From contig CP136063.1 of assembly GCA_032622095.1 (NCBI GenBank), positions 35,378,106 through 35,442,105 of the forward strand: a stretch of DNA of 64,000 bases. The letters are read 5' to 3'. The position numbers and the translations under genes are program-made. Positions 12,216 to 25,241 of the stretch are shown piece by piece; positions within the stretch are counted from its first letter, which is position 1, and every line of letters begins with the position of its first letter. A model generated the notes under the pieces. The model worked only from the letters and a program-made list of their open reading frames with translations, was not told where the DNA came from and did not search any database. The stretch is from Siphonodentalium dalli. Lineage: Eukaryota; Mollusca; Scaphopoda; Gadilida; Siphonodentaliidae.

Positions 12216-14029
12216 TAGTTTGAACATTTGGTGGCACAAGCTGTCGCTATATGGCCACATAATCATCATTTGTACCCGCCTTACTGAAAACCCGGACCAG
12301 TTGACCGTCGGTTGACCACCTACAGATATCATGGGGGGATGGCAAATAAGAAATCGACAAATTTTGAAGGAAATTTAGTATAGTTTGAACATTTAGTGGC
12401 ACAAGCTGTCGCTATATGGCCACATAATCACCATTTGTACCCGCCTTACTGAAAACCCGGACCAGTTGACCGTCGGTTGACCACCCACAGATATCCTGGG
12501 GGGGATGGCAAATAAGAAATCGACAAATTTTGAAGGAAATTTCGTATAGTTTGAACATTTAGTGGCACAAGCTGTCGCTATATGGCCACATAATCATCAT
12601 TTGTACCCGCCTTACTGAAAACCCGGACCAGTTGACCGTCGGTTGACCACCCACAGATATCCTGGGGGGATGGCAAATAAGGAATCGACAAATTTTGAAG
12701 GAAATTTCGTATAGTTTGAACATTTAGTGGCACAAGCTGTCGCTATATGGCACATAATCATCATTTGTACCCGCCTTACTGAAAACCCGGACCAGTTGAC
12801 CGTCGGTTGACCACCTACAGATATCATGGGGGGATGGCAAATAAGAAATCGACAAATTTTGAAGGAAATTTCGTATAGTTTGAACATTTAGTGGCACAAG
12901 CTGTCGCTATATGGCCACATAATCATCATTTGTACCCGCCTTACTGAAAACCCGGACCAGTTGACCGTCGGTTGACCACCCACAGATATCCTGGGGGGAT
13001 GGCAAATAAGGAATCGACAAATTTTGAAGGAAATTTCGTATAGTTTGAACATTTAGTGGCACAAGCTGTCGCTATATGGCCACATAATCATCATTTGTAC
13101 CCGCCTTACTGAAAACCCGGACCAGTTGACCGTCGGTTGACCACCTACAGATATCATGGGGGGATGGCAAATAAGAAATCGACAAATTTTGAAGGAAATT
13201 TCGTATAGTTTGAACATTTAGTGGCACAAGCTGTCGCTATATGGCCACATAATCATCATTTGTACCCGCCTTACTGAAAACCCAGACCAGTTGACCGTCG
13301 GTTGACCACCTACAGATATCATGGGGGATGGCAAATAAGAAATCAACAAATTTTGAAGAAAATTTCGTATAGTTTGAACATTTAGTGGCACAAGCTGTCG
13401 CTATATGGCCACATACTCATCATTTGTGCCAGCCTTACTGAAAACCCGGACCAGTTGACCGTCGGTTGACCACCTACAGATATCATGGGGGGATGGCAAA
13501 TAAGAAATCGACAAATTTTGAAGGAAATTTCATATAGTTTGAACATTTAGTGGCACAAGCTGTCGCTATATGGCCACATAATCACCATTTGTACCCGCCT
13601 TACAGAAAACCCGGACCAGTTGACCGTCGGTTGACCACCTACAGATATCATGGGGGGATGGCAAATAAGAAATCGACAAATTTTGAAGGAAATTTCGTAT
13701 AGTTTGAACATTTAGTGGCACAAGCTGTCGCTATATAGCCACATAATCATCATTTGTACCCGCCTTACTGAAAACCCGGACCAGTTGACCGTCGGTTGAC
13801 CACCTACAGATATCATGGGGGGATGGCAAATAAGAAATCGACAAATTTTGAAGGAAATTTCGTATAGTTTGAACATTTAGTGGCACAAGCTGTCGCTATA
13901 TGGCCACATAATCATCATTTGTACCCGCCTTACTGAAAACCCGGACCAGTTGACCGTCGGTTGACCACCTACAGATATCATGGGGGGATGGCAAATAAGA
14001 AATCGAAAAATTTTGAAGAAAATTTCGTA
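12216..14029 (+). repeat. 11-mer HOR, unit 2 (1,814 bp), last three monomers replaced
   Basis: Monomers 1-8 follow the unit order. It has two private changes shared only with unit 4 and its long-range copy: cccagacc at 13281 and gtgccagcc at 13426. Monomer 9 is class A rather than B, and monomers 10-11 are a tatagcc copy and a cgaaaaatttt copy in place of ggacagttg and tttgagc. The switch within monomer 9 is a likely exchange point. Confidence 0.85.
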
Positions 14030-15843
14030 TAGTTTGAACATTTGGTGGCACAAGCTGTCGCTATATGGCCACATAATCATCATTTGTACCCGCCTTACTG
14101 AAAACCCGGACCAGTTGACCGTCGGTTGACCACCTACAGATATCATGGGGGGATGGCAAATAAGAAATCGACAAATTTTGAAGGAAATTTAGTATAGTTT
14201 GAACATTTAGTGGCACAAGCTGTCGCTATATGGCCACATAATCACCATTTGTACCCGCCTTACTGAAAACCCGGACCAGTTGACCGTCGGTTGACCACCC
14301 ACAGATATCCTGAGGGGGGATGGCAAATAAGAAATCGACAAATTTTGAAGGAAATTTCGTATAGTTTGAACATTTAGTGGCACAAGCTGTCGCTATATGG
14401 CCACATAATCATCATTTGTACCCGCCTTACTGAAAACCCGGACCAGTTGACCGTCGGTTGACCACCCACAGATATCCTGGGGGGATGGCAAATAAGGAAT
14501 CGACAAATTTTGAAGGAAATTTCGTATAGTTTGAACATTTAGTGGCACAAGCTGTCGCTATATGGCACATAATCATCATTTGTACCCGCCTTACTGAAAA
14601 CCCGGACCAGTTGACCGTCGGTTGACCACCTACAGATATCATGGGGGGATGGCAAATAAGAAATCGACAAATTTTGAAGGAAATTTCGTATAGTTTGAAC
14701 ATTTAGTGGCACAAGCTGTCGCTATATGGCCACATAATCATCATTTGTACCCGCCTTACTGAAAACCCGGACCAGTTGACCGTCGGTTGACCACCCACAG
14801 ATATCCTGGGGGGATGGCAAATAAGGAATCGACAAATTTTGAAGGAAATTTCGTATAGTTTGAACATTTAGTGGCACAAGCTGTCGCTATATGGCCACAT
14901 AATCATCATTTGTACCCGCCTTACTGAAAACCCGGACCAGTTGACCGTCGGTTGACCACCTACAGATATCATGGGGGGATGGCAAATAAGAAATCGACAA
15001 ATTTTGAAGGAAATTTCGTATAGTTTGAACATTTAGTGGCACAAGCTGTCGCTATATGGCCACATAATCATCATTTGTACCCGCCTTACTGAAAACCCGG
15101 ACCAGTTGACCGTCGGTTGACCACCTACAGATATCATGGGGGATGGCAAATAAGAAATCAACAAATTTTGAAGAAAATTTCGTATAGTTTGAACATTTAG
15201 TGGCACAAGCTGTCGCTATATGGCCACATACTCATCATTTGTACCAGCCTTACTGAAAACCCGGACCAGTTGACCGTCGGTTGACCACCTACAGATATCA
15301 TGGGGGAATGGCAAATAAGAAATCGACAAATTTTGAAGGAAATTTCATATAGTTTGAACATTTAGTGGCACAAGCTGTCGCTATATGGCCACATAATCAC
15401 CATTTGTACCCGCCTTACAGAAAACCCGGACCAGTTGACCGTCGGTTGACCACCCACAGATATCCTGGGGGGATGGCAAATAAGAAATCGACAAATTTTG
15501 AAGGAAATTTCGTATAGTTTGAACATTTAGTGGCACAAGCTGTCGCTATATGGCCACATACTCATCATTTGTACCCGCCTTACTGAAAACCCGGACAGTT
15601 GACCGTCGGTTGACCACCCACAGATATCCTGGGAGGATGGCAAATAAGAAATCGACAAATTTTGAAGGAAATTTCGTATAGTTTGAGCATTTAGTGGCAC
15701 AAGCTGTCGCTATATGGCCACATAATCATCATTTGTACCCGCCTTACTGAAAACCCGGACCAGTTGACCGTCGGTTGACCACCTACAGATATCATGGGGG
15801 GATGGCAAATAAGAAATCGACAAATTTTGAAGAAAATTTCGTA
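14030..15843 (+). repeat. 11-mer HOR, unit 3 (1,814 bp)
   Basis: Same order as unit 1, with gtaccagcc in monomer 8 and an intact ggacagttg/tttgagc ending (tttgagc monomer at 15679). A private interruption, cctgagggggg, occurs in monomer 2 near 14310, and monomer 8 has gggggaatgg near 15302. It pairs with unit 1 in the alternating 22-mer pattern. Confidence 0.85.
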
Positions 15844-17656
15844 TAGTTTGAACATTTGGTGGCACAAGCTGTCGCTATATGGCCACATAATCATCATTTG
15901 TACCCGCCTTACTGAAAACCCGGACCAGTTGACCGTCGGTTGACCACCTACAGATATCATGGGGGGATGGCAAATAAGAAATCGACAAATTTTGAAGGAA
16001 ATTTAGTATAGTTTGAACATTTAGTGGCACAAGCTGTCGCTATATGGCCACATAATCACCATTTGTACCCGCCTTACTGAAAACCCGGACCAGTTGACCG
16101 TCGGTTGACCACCCACATATATCCTGGGGGGGATGGCAAATAAGAAATCGACAAATTTTGAAGGAAATTTCGTATAGTTTGAACATTTAGTGGCACAAGC
16201 TGTCGCTATATGGCCACATAATCATCATTTGTACCCGCCTTACTGAAAACCCGGACCAGTTGACCGTCGGTTGACCACCCACAGATATCCTGGGGGGATG
16301 GCAAATAAGGAATCGACAAATTTTGAAGGAAATTTCGTATAGTTTGAACATTTAGTGGCACAAGCTGTCGCTATATGGCACATAATCATCATTTGTACCC
16401 GCCTTACTGAAAACCCGGACCAGTTGACCGTCGGTTGACCACCTACAGATATCATGGGGGGATGGCAAATAAGAAATCGACAAATTTTGAAGGAAATTTC
16501 GTATAGTTTGAACATTTAGTGGCACAAGCTGTCGCTATATGGCCACATAATCATCATTTGTACCCGCCTTACTGAAAACCCGGACCAGTTGACCGTCGGT
16601 TGACCACCCACAGATATCCTGGGGGGATTGCAAATAAGGAATCGACAAATTTTGAAGGAAATTTCGTATAGTTTGAACATTTAGTGGCACAAGCTCTCGC
16701 TATATGGCCACATAATCATCATTTGTACCCGCCTTACTGAAAACCCGGACCAGTTGACCGTCGGTTGACCACCTACAGATATCATGGGGGGATGGCAAAT
16801 AAGAAATCGACAAATTTTGAAGGAAATTTCGTATAGTTTGAACATTTAGTGGCACAAGCTGTCGCTATATGGCCACATAATCATCATTTGTACCCGCCTT
16901 ACTGAAAACCCAGACCAGTTGACCGTCGGTTGACCACCTACAGATATCATGGGGGATGGCAAATAAGAAATCAACAAATTTTGAAGAAAATTTCGTATAG
17001 TTTGAACATTTAGTGGCACAAGCTGTCGCTATATGGCCACATACTCATCATTTGTGCCAGCCTTACTGAAAACCCGGACCAGTTGACCGTCGGTTGACCA
17101 CCTACAGATATCATGGGGGGATGGCAAATAAGAAATCGACAAATTTTGAAGGAAATTTCATATAGTTTGAACATTTAGTGGCACAAGCTGTCGCTATATG
17201 GCCACATAATCACCATTTGTACCCGCCTTACAGAAAACCCGGACCAGTTGACCGTCGGTTGACCACCCACAGATATCCTGGGGGGATGGCAAATAAGAAA
17301 TCGACAAATTTTGAAGGAAATTTCGTATAGTTTGAACATTTAGTGGCACAAGCTGTCGCTATATGGCCACATACTCATCATTTGTACCCGCCTTACTGAA
17401 AACCCGGACAGTTGACCGTCGGTTGACCACCCACAGATATCCTGGGAGGATGGCAAATAAGAAATCGACAAATTTTGAAGGAAATTTCGTATAGTTTGAG
17501 CATTTAGTGGCACAAGCTGTCGCTATATGGCCACATAATCATCATTTGTACCTGCCTTACTGAAAACCCGGACCAGTTGACCGTCGGTTGACCACCTACA
17601 TATATCATGGGGGGATGGCAAATAAGAAATCGACAAATTTTGAAGGACATTTCGTA
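15844..17656 (+). repeat. 11-mer HOR, unit 4 (1,813 bp)
   Basis: Shares cccagacc (16909) and gtgccagcc (17054) with unit 2, each offset by 3,628 bp. Private changes include ggggggattgc near 16621. It ends with tttgagc (17492) carrying acctgcc and ggacattt, and then runs into a caatctg monomer in place of another tttggtgg. It is also the start of the 59-mer: the same unit recurs at 25571. Confidence 0.85.
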
Positions 17657-20294
17657 TAGTTTGAACATTTAGTGGCACAATCTGTCGCTATATGGCCACA
17701 TAATCACCATTTGTACCCGCCTTACTGAAAACCCGGACCAGTTGACCGTCGGTTGACCACCCACAGATATCCTGGGGGGATGGCAAATAAGAAATCGACA
17801 AATTTTGAAAGAAATTTCGTATAGTTTGAACATTTAGTGGCACAAGCTGTCGCTATATGGCCACATAATGATCATTTGTACCCGCCTTACTGCAAACCCG
17901 GACCAGTTGACCGTCGGTTGACCACCTACATATATCATGGGGGGATGGCAAATAAGAAATCGACAAATTTTGAAGGAAATTTCGTATAGTTTGAACATTT
18001 AGTGGCACAAGCTGTCGCTATATGGCCACATAATCACCAGTTGTACCCGCCTTACTGAAAACCCGGACCAGTTGACCGTCGGTTGACCACCCACAGATAT
18101 CCTGGGGGATGGCAAATAAGAAATCGACAAATTTTGAAGGAAATTTCGTATAGTTTGAACATTTAGTGGCACAAGCTGTCGCTATATGGCCACATAATCA
18201 TCATTTGTACCCGCCTTACTGAAAACCCGGACCAGTTGACCGTCGGTTGACCACCCACAGATATCCTGGGGGGATGGCAAATAAGAAATCGACAAATTTT
18301 GAAGGAAATTTCGTATAGTTTGAACATTTAGTGGCACAAGCTGTCGCTATATGGCCACATAATCATCATTTGTACCCGCCTTACTGAAAACCCGGACCAG
18401 TTGACCGTCGGTTGACCACCCACAGATATCCTGGGGGAATGGCAAATAAGGAATCGACAAATTTTGAAGGAAATTTCGTATAGTTTGAACATTTAGTGGC
18501 ACAAGCTGTCGCTATATGGCACATAATCATCATTTGTACCCGCCTTACTGAAAACCCGGACCAGTTGACCGTCGGTTGACCACCTACAGATATCATGGGG
18601 GGATGGCAAATAAGAAATCGACAAATTTTGAAGAAAATGTCGTATAGTTTGAACATTTAGTGGCACAAGCTGTCGCTATATAGCCACATAATCATCATTT
18701 GTACCCGCCTTACTGAAAACCCGGACCAGTTGACCGTCGGTTGACCACCTACAGATATCATGGGGGGATGGCAAATAAGAAATCGACAAATTTTGAAGGA
18801 AATTTCGTATAGTTTGAACATTTAGTGGCACAAGCTGTCGCTATATAGCCACATAATCATCATTTGTACCCGCCTTACTGAAAACCCGGACCAGTTGACC
18901 GTCGGTTGACCACCCACAGATATCCTGGTGGATGGCAAATAAGAAATCGACAAATTTTGAAGGAAATTTCGTATAGTTTGAACATTTAGTGGCACAAGCT
19001 GTCGCTATATGGCCACATAATCATCATTTGTACCCGCCTTACTGAAAACCCGGACCAGTTGACCGTCGGTTGACCACCCACAGATATCCTGGGGGGGATG
19101 GCAAATAAGAAATCGACAAATTTTGAAGGAAATTTCGTATAGTTTGAACATTTAGTGGCACAAGCTGTCGCTATATGGCCACATAATCATCATTTGTACC
19201 CGCCTTACTGAAAACCCGGACCAGTTGACCGTCGGTTGACCACCTACAGATATCATGGGGGGATGGCAAATAAGAAATCGACAAATTTTGAAGGAAATTT
19301 CGTATAGTTTGAACATTTAGTGGCACAAGCTGTCGCTATATGGCCACATAATCATCATTTGTACCCGCCTTACTGAAAACCCGGACCAGTAGACCGTCGG
19401 TTGACCACCTACAGATATCATGGGGGGATGGCAAATAAGAAATCGAAAAATTTTGAAGAAAATTTCGTATAGTTTGAACATTTGGTGGCACAAGCTGTCG
19501 CTATATGGCCACATAATCATCATTTGTACCCGCCTTACTGAAAACCCGGACCAGTTGACCGTCGGTTGACCACCCACAGATATCCTGGGGGGGATGGCAA
19601 ATAAGAAATCGACAAATTTTGAAGGAAATTTCGTATAGTTTGAACATTTAGTGGCACAAGCTGTCGCTATATGGCCACATAATCATCATTTGTACCCGCC
19701 TTACTGAAAACCCGGACCAGTTGACCGTCGGTTGACCACCCACAGATATCCTGGGGGGATGGCAAATAAGGAATCGACAAATTTTGAAGGAAATTTCGTA
19801 TAGTTTGAACATTTAGTGGCACAAGCTGTCGCTATATGGCCACATAATCATCATTTGTACCCGCCTTACTGAAAACCCGGACCAGTTGACCGTCGGTTGA
19901 CCACCTACAGATATCATGGGGGGATGGCAAATAAGAAATCGAAAAATTTTGAAGGAAATTTCGTATAGTTTGAACATTTAGTGGCACAAGCTGTCGCTAT
20001 ATGGCCACATAATCATCATTTGTACCCTCCTTACTGAAAACCCGGACCAGTTGACCGTCGGTTGACCACCCACAGATATCCTGGGGGGATGGCAAATAAG
20101 GAATCGACAAATTTTGAAGGAAATTTCGTATAGTTTGAACATTTAGTGGCACAAGCTGTCGCTATATGGCACATAATCATCATTTGTACCCGCCTTACTG
20201 AAAACCCGGACCAGTTGACCGTCGGTTGACCACCTACAGATATCATGGGGGGATGGCAAATAAGAAATCGACAAATTTTTAAGAAAATTTCGTA

Positions 20295-20459
20295 TAGTTT
20301 GAACATTTAGTGGCACAAGCTGTCGCTATATAGCCACATAATCATCATTTGTACCCGCCTTACTGAAAACCCGGACCAGTTGACCGTCGGTTGACCACCT
20401 ACAGATATCATGGGGGGATGGCAAATAAGGAATCGACAAATTTTGAAGGAAATTTCGTA
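20295..20459 (+). repeat. Chimeric monomer marking loss of one repeat
   Basis: This monomer begins as tatagcc class A and keeps class A at 106 and 116, but ends with aaggaatc, which is otherwise typical of class B. In the sister copy the corresponding place holds two monomers: tatagcc class A with aagaaatc at 30022-30186, then class B with aaggaatc at 30187-30351. The left half of the first joined to the right half of the second, with the switch between positions 116 and 136, gives exactly the monomer seen here. It explains the 59 versus 60 count. Confidence 0.85.
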
Positions 20460-23400
20460 TAGTTTGAACATTTAGTGGCACAAGCTGTCGCTATATGGCC
20501 ACATAATCATCATTTGTACCCGCCTTACTGAAAACCCGGACCAGTTGACCGTCGGTTGACCACCTACAGATATCATGGGGGGATGGCAAATAAGAAATCG
20601 ACAAATTTTGAAGGAAATTTCGTATAGTTTGAACATTTAGTGGCACAAGCTGTCGCTATATGGCCACATAATCATCATTTGTACCCGCCTTACTGAAAAC
20701 CCGGACCAGTTGACCGTCGGTTGACCACCCACAGATATCCTGGGGGGATGGCAAATAAGGAATCGACAAATTTTGAAGGAAATTTCGTATAGTTTGAACA
20801 TTTAGTGGCACAAGCTGTCGCTATATGGCCACATAATCATCATTTGTACCCGCCTTACTGAAAACCCGGACCAGTTGACCGTCGGTTGACCACCTACAGA
20901 TATCATGGGGGGATGGCAAATAAGAAATCGACAAATTTTGAAGGAAATTTCGTATAGTTTGAACATTTAGTGGCACAAGCTGTCGCTATATGGCCACATA
21001 ATCATCATTTGTACCCGCCTTACTGAAAACCCGGACCAGTTGACCGTCGGTTGACCACCTACAGATATCATGGGGGGATGGCAAATAAGAAATCGAAAAA
21101 TTTTGAAGAAAATTTCGTATAGTTTGAACATTTGGTGGCACAAGCTGTCGCTATATGGCCACATAATCATCATTTGTACCCGCCTTACTGAAAACCCGGA
21201 CCAGTTGACCGTCGGTTGACCACCTACAGATATCATGGGGGGATGGCAAATAAGAAATCGACAAATTTTGAAGGAAATTTAGTATAGTTTGAACATTTAG
21301 TGGCACAAGCTGTCGCTATATGGCACATAATCATCATTTGTACCCGCCTTACTGAAAACCCGGACCAGTTGACCGTCGGTTGACCACCCACAGATATCCT
21401 GGGGGGGATGGCAAATAAGAAATCGACAAATTTTGAAGAAAATTTCGTATAGTTTGAACATTTAGTGGCACAAGCTGTCGCTATATGGCCACATAATCAT
21501 CATTTGTACCCGCCTTACTGAAAACCCGGACCAGTTGACCGTCGGTTGACCACCCACAGATATCCTGGGGGGATGGCAAATAAGGAATCGACAAATTTTG
21601 AAGGAAATTTCGTATAGTTTGAACATTTAGTGGCACAAGCTGTCGCTATATGGCACATAATCATCATTTGTACCCGCCTTACTGAAAACCCGGACCAGTT
21701 GACCGTCGGTTGACCACCTACAGATATCATGGGGGGATGGCAAATAAGAAATCGACAAATTTTGAAGAAAATTTCGTATAGTTTGAACATTTAGTGGCAC
21801 AAGCTGTCGCTATATAGCCACATAATCATCATTTGTACCCGCCTTACTGAAAACCCGGACCAGTTGACCGTCGGTTGACCACCTACAGATATCATGGGGG
21901 GATGGCAAATAAGAAATCGACAAATTTTGAAGGAAATTTCGTATAGTTTGAACATTTAGTGGCACAAGCTGTCGCTATATGGCCACATAATCATCATTTG
22001 TACCCGCCTTACTGAAAACCCGGACCAGTTGACCGTCGGTTGACCACCCACAGATATCCTGGGGGGATGGCAAATAAGGAATCGACAAATTTTGAAGGAA
22101 ATTTCGTATAGTTTGAACATTTAGTGGCACAAGCTGTCGCTATATGGCCACATAATCATCATTTGTACCCGCCTTACTGAAAACCCGGACCAGTTGACCG
22201 TCGGTTGACCACCTACAGATATCATGGGGGGATGGCAAATAAGAAATCAACAAATTTTGAAGGAAATTTCGTATAGTTTGAACATTTAGTGGCACAAGCT
22301 GTCGCTATATGGCCACATAATCATCATTTGTACCCGCCTTACTGAAAACCCGGACCAGTTGACCGTCGGTTGACCACCTACAGATATCATGGGGGATGGC
22401 AAATAAGAAATCAACAAATTTTGAAGAAAATTTCGTATAGTTTGAACATTTAGTGGCACAAGCTGTCGCTATATGGCCACATACTCATCATTTGTACCAG
22501 CCTTACTGAAAACCCGGACCAGTTGACCGTCGGTTGACCACCTACAGATATCATGGGGGGATGGCAAATAAGAAATCGACAAATTTTGAAGGAAATTTCA
22601 TATAGTTTGAACATTTAGTGGCACAAGCTGTCGCTATATGGCCACATAATCACCATTTGTACCCGCCTTACTGAAAACCCGGACCAGTTGACCGTCGGTT
22701 GACCACCCACAGATATCCTGGGGGGATGGCAAATAAGAAATCGACAAATTTTGAAGGAAATTTCGTATAGTTTGAACATTTAGTGGCACAAGCTGTCGCT
22801 ATATGGCCACATACTCATCATTTGTACCCGCCTTACTGAAAACCCGGACAGTTGACCGTCGGTTGACCACCCACAGATATCCTGGGAGGATGGCAAATAA
22901 GAAATCGACAAATTTTGAAGGAAATTTCGTATAGTTTGAGCATTTAGTGGCACAAGCTGTCGCTATATGGCCACATAATCATCATTTGTACCCGTCTTAC
23001 TGAAAACCCGGACCAGTTGACCGTCGGTTGACCACCTACAGATATCATGGGGGGATGGCAAATAAGAAATCGACAAATTTTGAAGGACATTTCGTATAGT
23101 TTGAACATTTAGTGGCACAATCTGTCGCTATATGGCCACATAATCACCATTTGTACCCGCCTTACTGAAAACCCGGACCAGTTGACCGTCGGTTGACCAC
23201 CCACAGATATCCTGGGGGGATGGCAAATAAGAAATCGACAAATTTTGAAGGAAATTTCGTATAGTTTGAACATTTAGTGGCACAAGCTGTCGCTATATGG
23301 CCACATAATGATCATTTGTACCCGCCTTACTGCAAACCCAGACCAGTTGACCGTCGGTTGACCACCTACATATATCATGGGGGGATGGCAAATAAGAAAT

Positions 23401-25241
23401 CGACAAATTTTGAAGGAAATTTCGTATAGTTTGAACATTTAGTGGCACAAGCTGTCGCTATATGGCCACATAATCACCATTTGTACCCGCCTTACTGAAA
23501 ACCCGGACCAGTTGACCGTCGGTTGACCACCCACAGATATCCTGGGGGATGGCAAATAAGAAATCGACAAATTTTGAAGGAAATTTCGTATAGTTTGAAC
23601 ATTTAGTGGCACAAGCTGTCGCTATATGGCCACATAATCATCATTTGTACCCGCCTTACTGAAAACCCGGACCAGTTGACCGTCGGTTGACCACCCACAG
23701 ATATCCTGGGGGGGATGGCAAATAAGAAATCGACAAATTTTGAAGGAAATTTCGTATAGTTTGAACATTTAGTGGCACAAGCTGTCGCTATATGGCCACA
23801 TAATCATCATTTGTACCCGCCTTACTGAAAACCCGGACCAGTTGACCGTCGGTTGACCACCCACAGATATCCTGGGGGAATGGCAAATAAGGAATCGACA
23901 AATTTTGAAGGAAATTTCGTATAGTTTGAACATTTAGTGGCACAAGCTGTCGCTATATGGCACATAATCATCATTTGTACCCGCCTTACTGAAAACCCGG
24001 ACCAGTTGACCGTCGGTTGACCACCTACAGATATCATGGGGGGATGGCAAATAAGAAATCGACAAATTTTGAAGAAAATTTCGTATAGTTTGAACATTTA
24101 GTGGCACAAGCTGTCGCTATATAGCCACATAATCATCATTTGTACCCGCCTTACTGAAAACCCGGACCAGTTGACCGTCGGTTGACCACCTACAGATATC
24201 ATGGGGGGATGGCAAATAAGAAATCGACAAATTTTGAAGGAAATTTCGTAAAGTTTGAACATTTAGTGGCACAAGCTGTCGCTATATAGCCACATAATCA
24301 TCATTTGTACCCGCCTTACTGAAAACCCGGACCAGTTGACCGTCGGTTGACCACCCACAGATATCCTGGGGGATGGCAAATAAGAAATCGACAAATTTTG
24401 AAGGAAATTTCGTATAGTTTGAACATTTAGTGGCACAAGCTGTCGCTATATGGCCACATAATCATCATTTGTACCCGCCTTACTGAAAACCCGGACCAGT
24501 TGACCGTCGGTTGACCACCCACAGATATCCTGGGGGGGATGGCAAATAAGAAATCGACAAATTTTGAAGGAAATTTCGTATAGTTTGAACATTTAGTGGC
24601 ACAAGCTGTCGCTATATGGCCACATAATCATCATTTGTACCCGCCTTACTGAAAACCCGGACCAGTTGACCGTCGGTTGACCACCTACAGATATCATGGG
24701 GGGATGGCAAATAAGAAATCGACAAATTTTGAAGGAAATTTCGTATAGTTTGAACATTTAGTGGCACAAGCTGTCGCTATATGGCCACATAATCATCATT
24801 TGTACCCGCCTTACTGAAAACCCGGACCAGTTGACCGTCGGTTGACCACCTACAGATATCATGGGGGGATGGCAAATAAGAAATCGAAAAATTTTGAAGA
24901 AAATTTCGTATAGTTTGAACATTTGGTGGCACAAGCTGTCGCTATATGGCCACATAATCATCATTTGTACCCGCCTTACTGATAACCCGGACCAGTTGAC
25001 CGTCGGTTGACCACCTACAGATATCATGGGGGGATGGCAAATAAGAAATCGACAAATTTTGAAGGAAATTTAGTATAGTTTGAACATTTAGTGGCACAAG
25101 CTGTCGCTATATGGCCACATAATCACCATTTGTACCCGCCTTACTGAAAACCCGGACCAGTTGACCGTCGGTTGACCACCCACAGATATCCTGGGGGGGA
25201 TGGCAAATAAGAAATCGACAAATTTTGAAGGAAATTTCGTA

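Larger units (their letters stand above)
10403..14029 (+). repeat. 22-mer super-unit, copy 1 (3,627 bp)
   Basis: Units 1 and 2 of the 11-mer form one larger period. Unit-2-specific markers recur in unit 4 but are absent from units 1 and 3, so the last homogenising event copied two 11-mers together. The true left edge may lie about two monomers earlier, because the tatagcc and cgaaaaatttt monomers before 10403 recur before 14030. Confidence 0.78.
14030..17656 (+). repeat. 22-mer super-unit, copy 2 (3,627 bp)
   Basis: Units 3 and 4 match units 1 and 2 in order and share their type-specific markers. The copies diverge at the end: copy 2 keeps ggacagttg and tttgagc where copy 1 has tatagcc and cgaaaaatttt. 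The second half is also part of the 59-mer starting at 15515. Confidence 0.78.
15515..25241 (+). repeat. 59-mer super-repeat, copy 1 (9,727 bp)
   Basis: This block is followed directly by a 60-monomer copy of itself. Rare shared markers at a constant offset of about 9,727 bp prove it: cccagacc 16909/26635, gtgccagcc 17054/26780, ggattgc near 16624/26351, gaaaatgtcg near 18637/28364, and accctcc near 20026/29753. After a one-monomer difference near 20.3 kb the offset becomes about 9,891 bp, for example the ctgataaccc change near 24979/34871. The block starts at a catactc/ggacagttg monomer and ends after a caccatt class B monomer. It contains tttggtgg monomers at 15844, 19470, 21120 and near 24911. 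No gene or spacer occurs within it. Confidence 0.9.
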
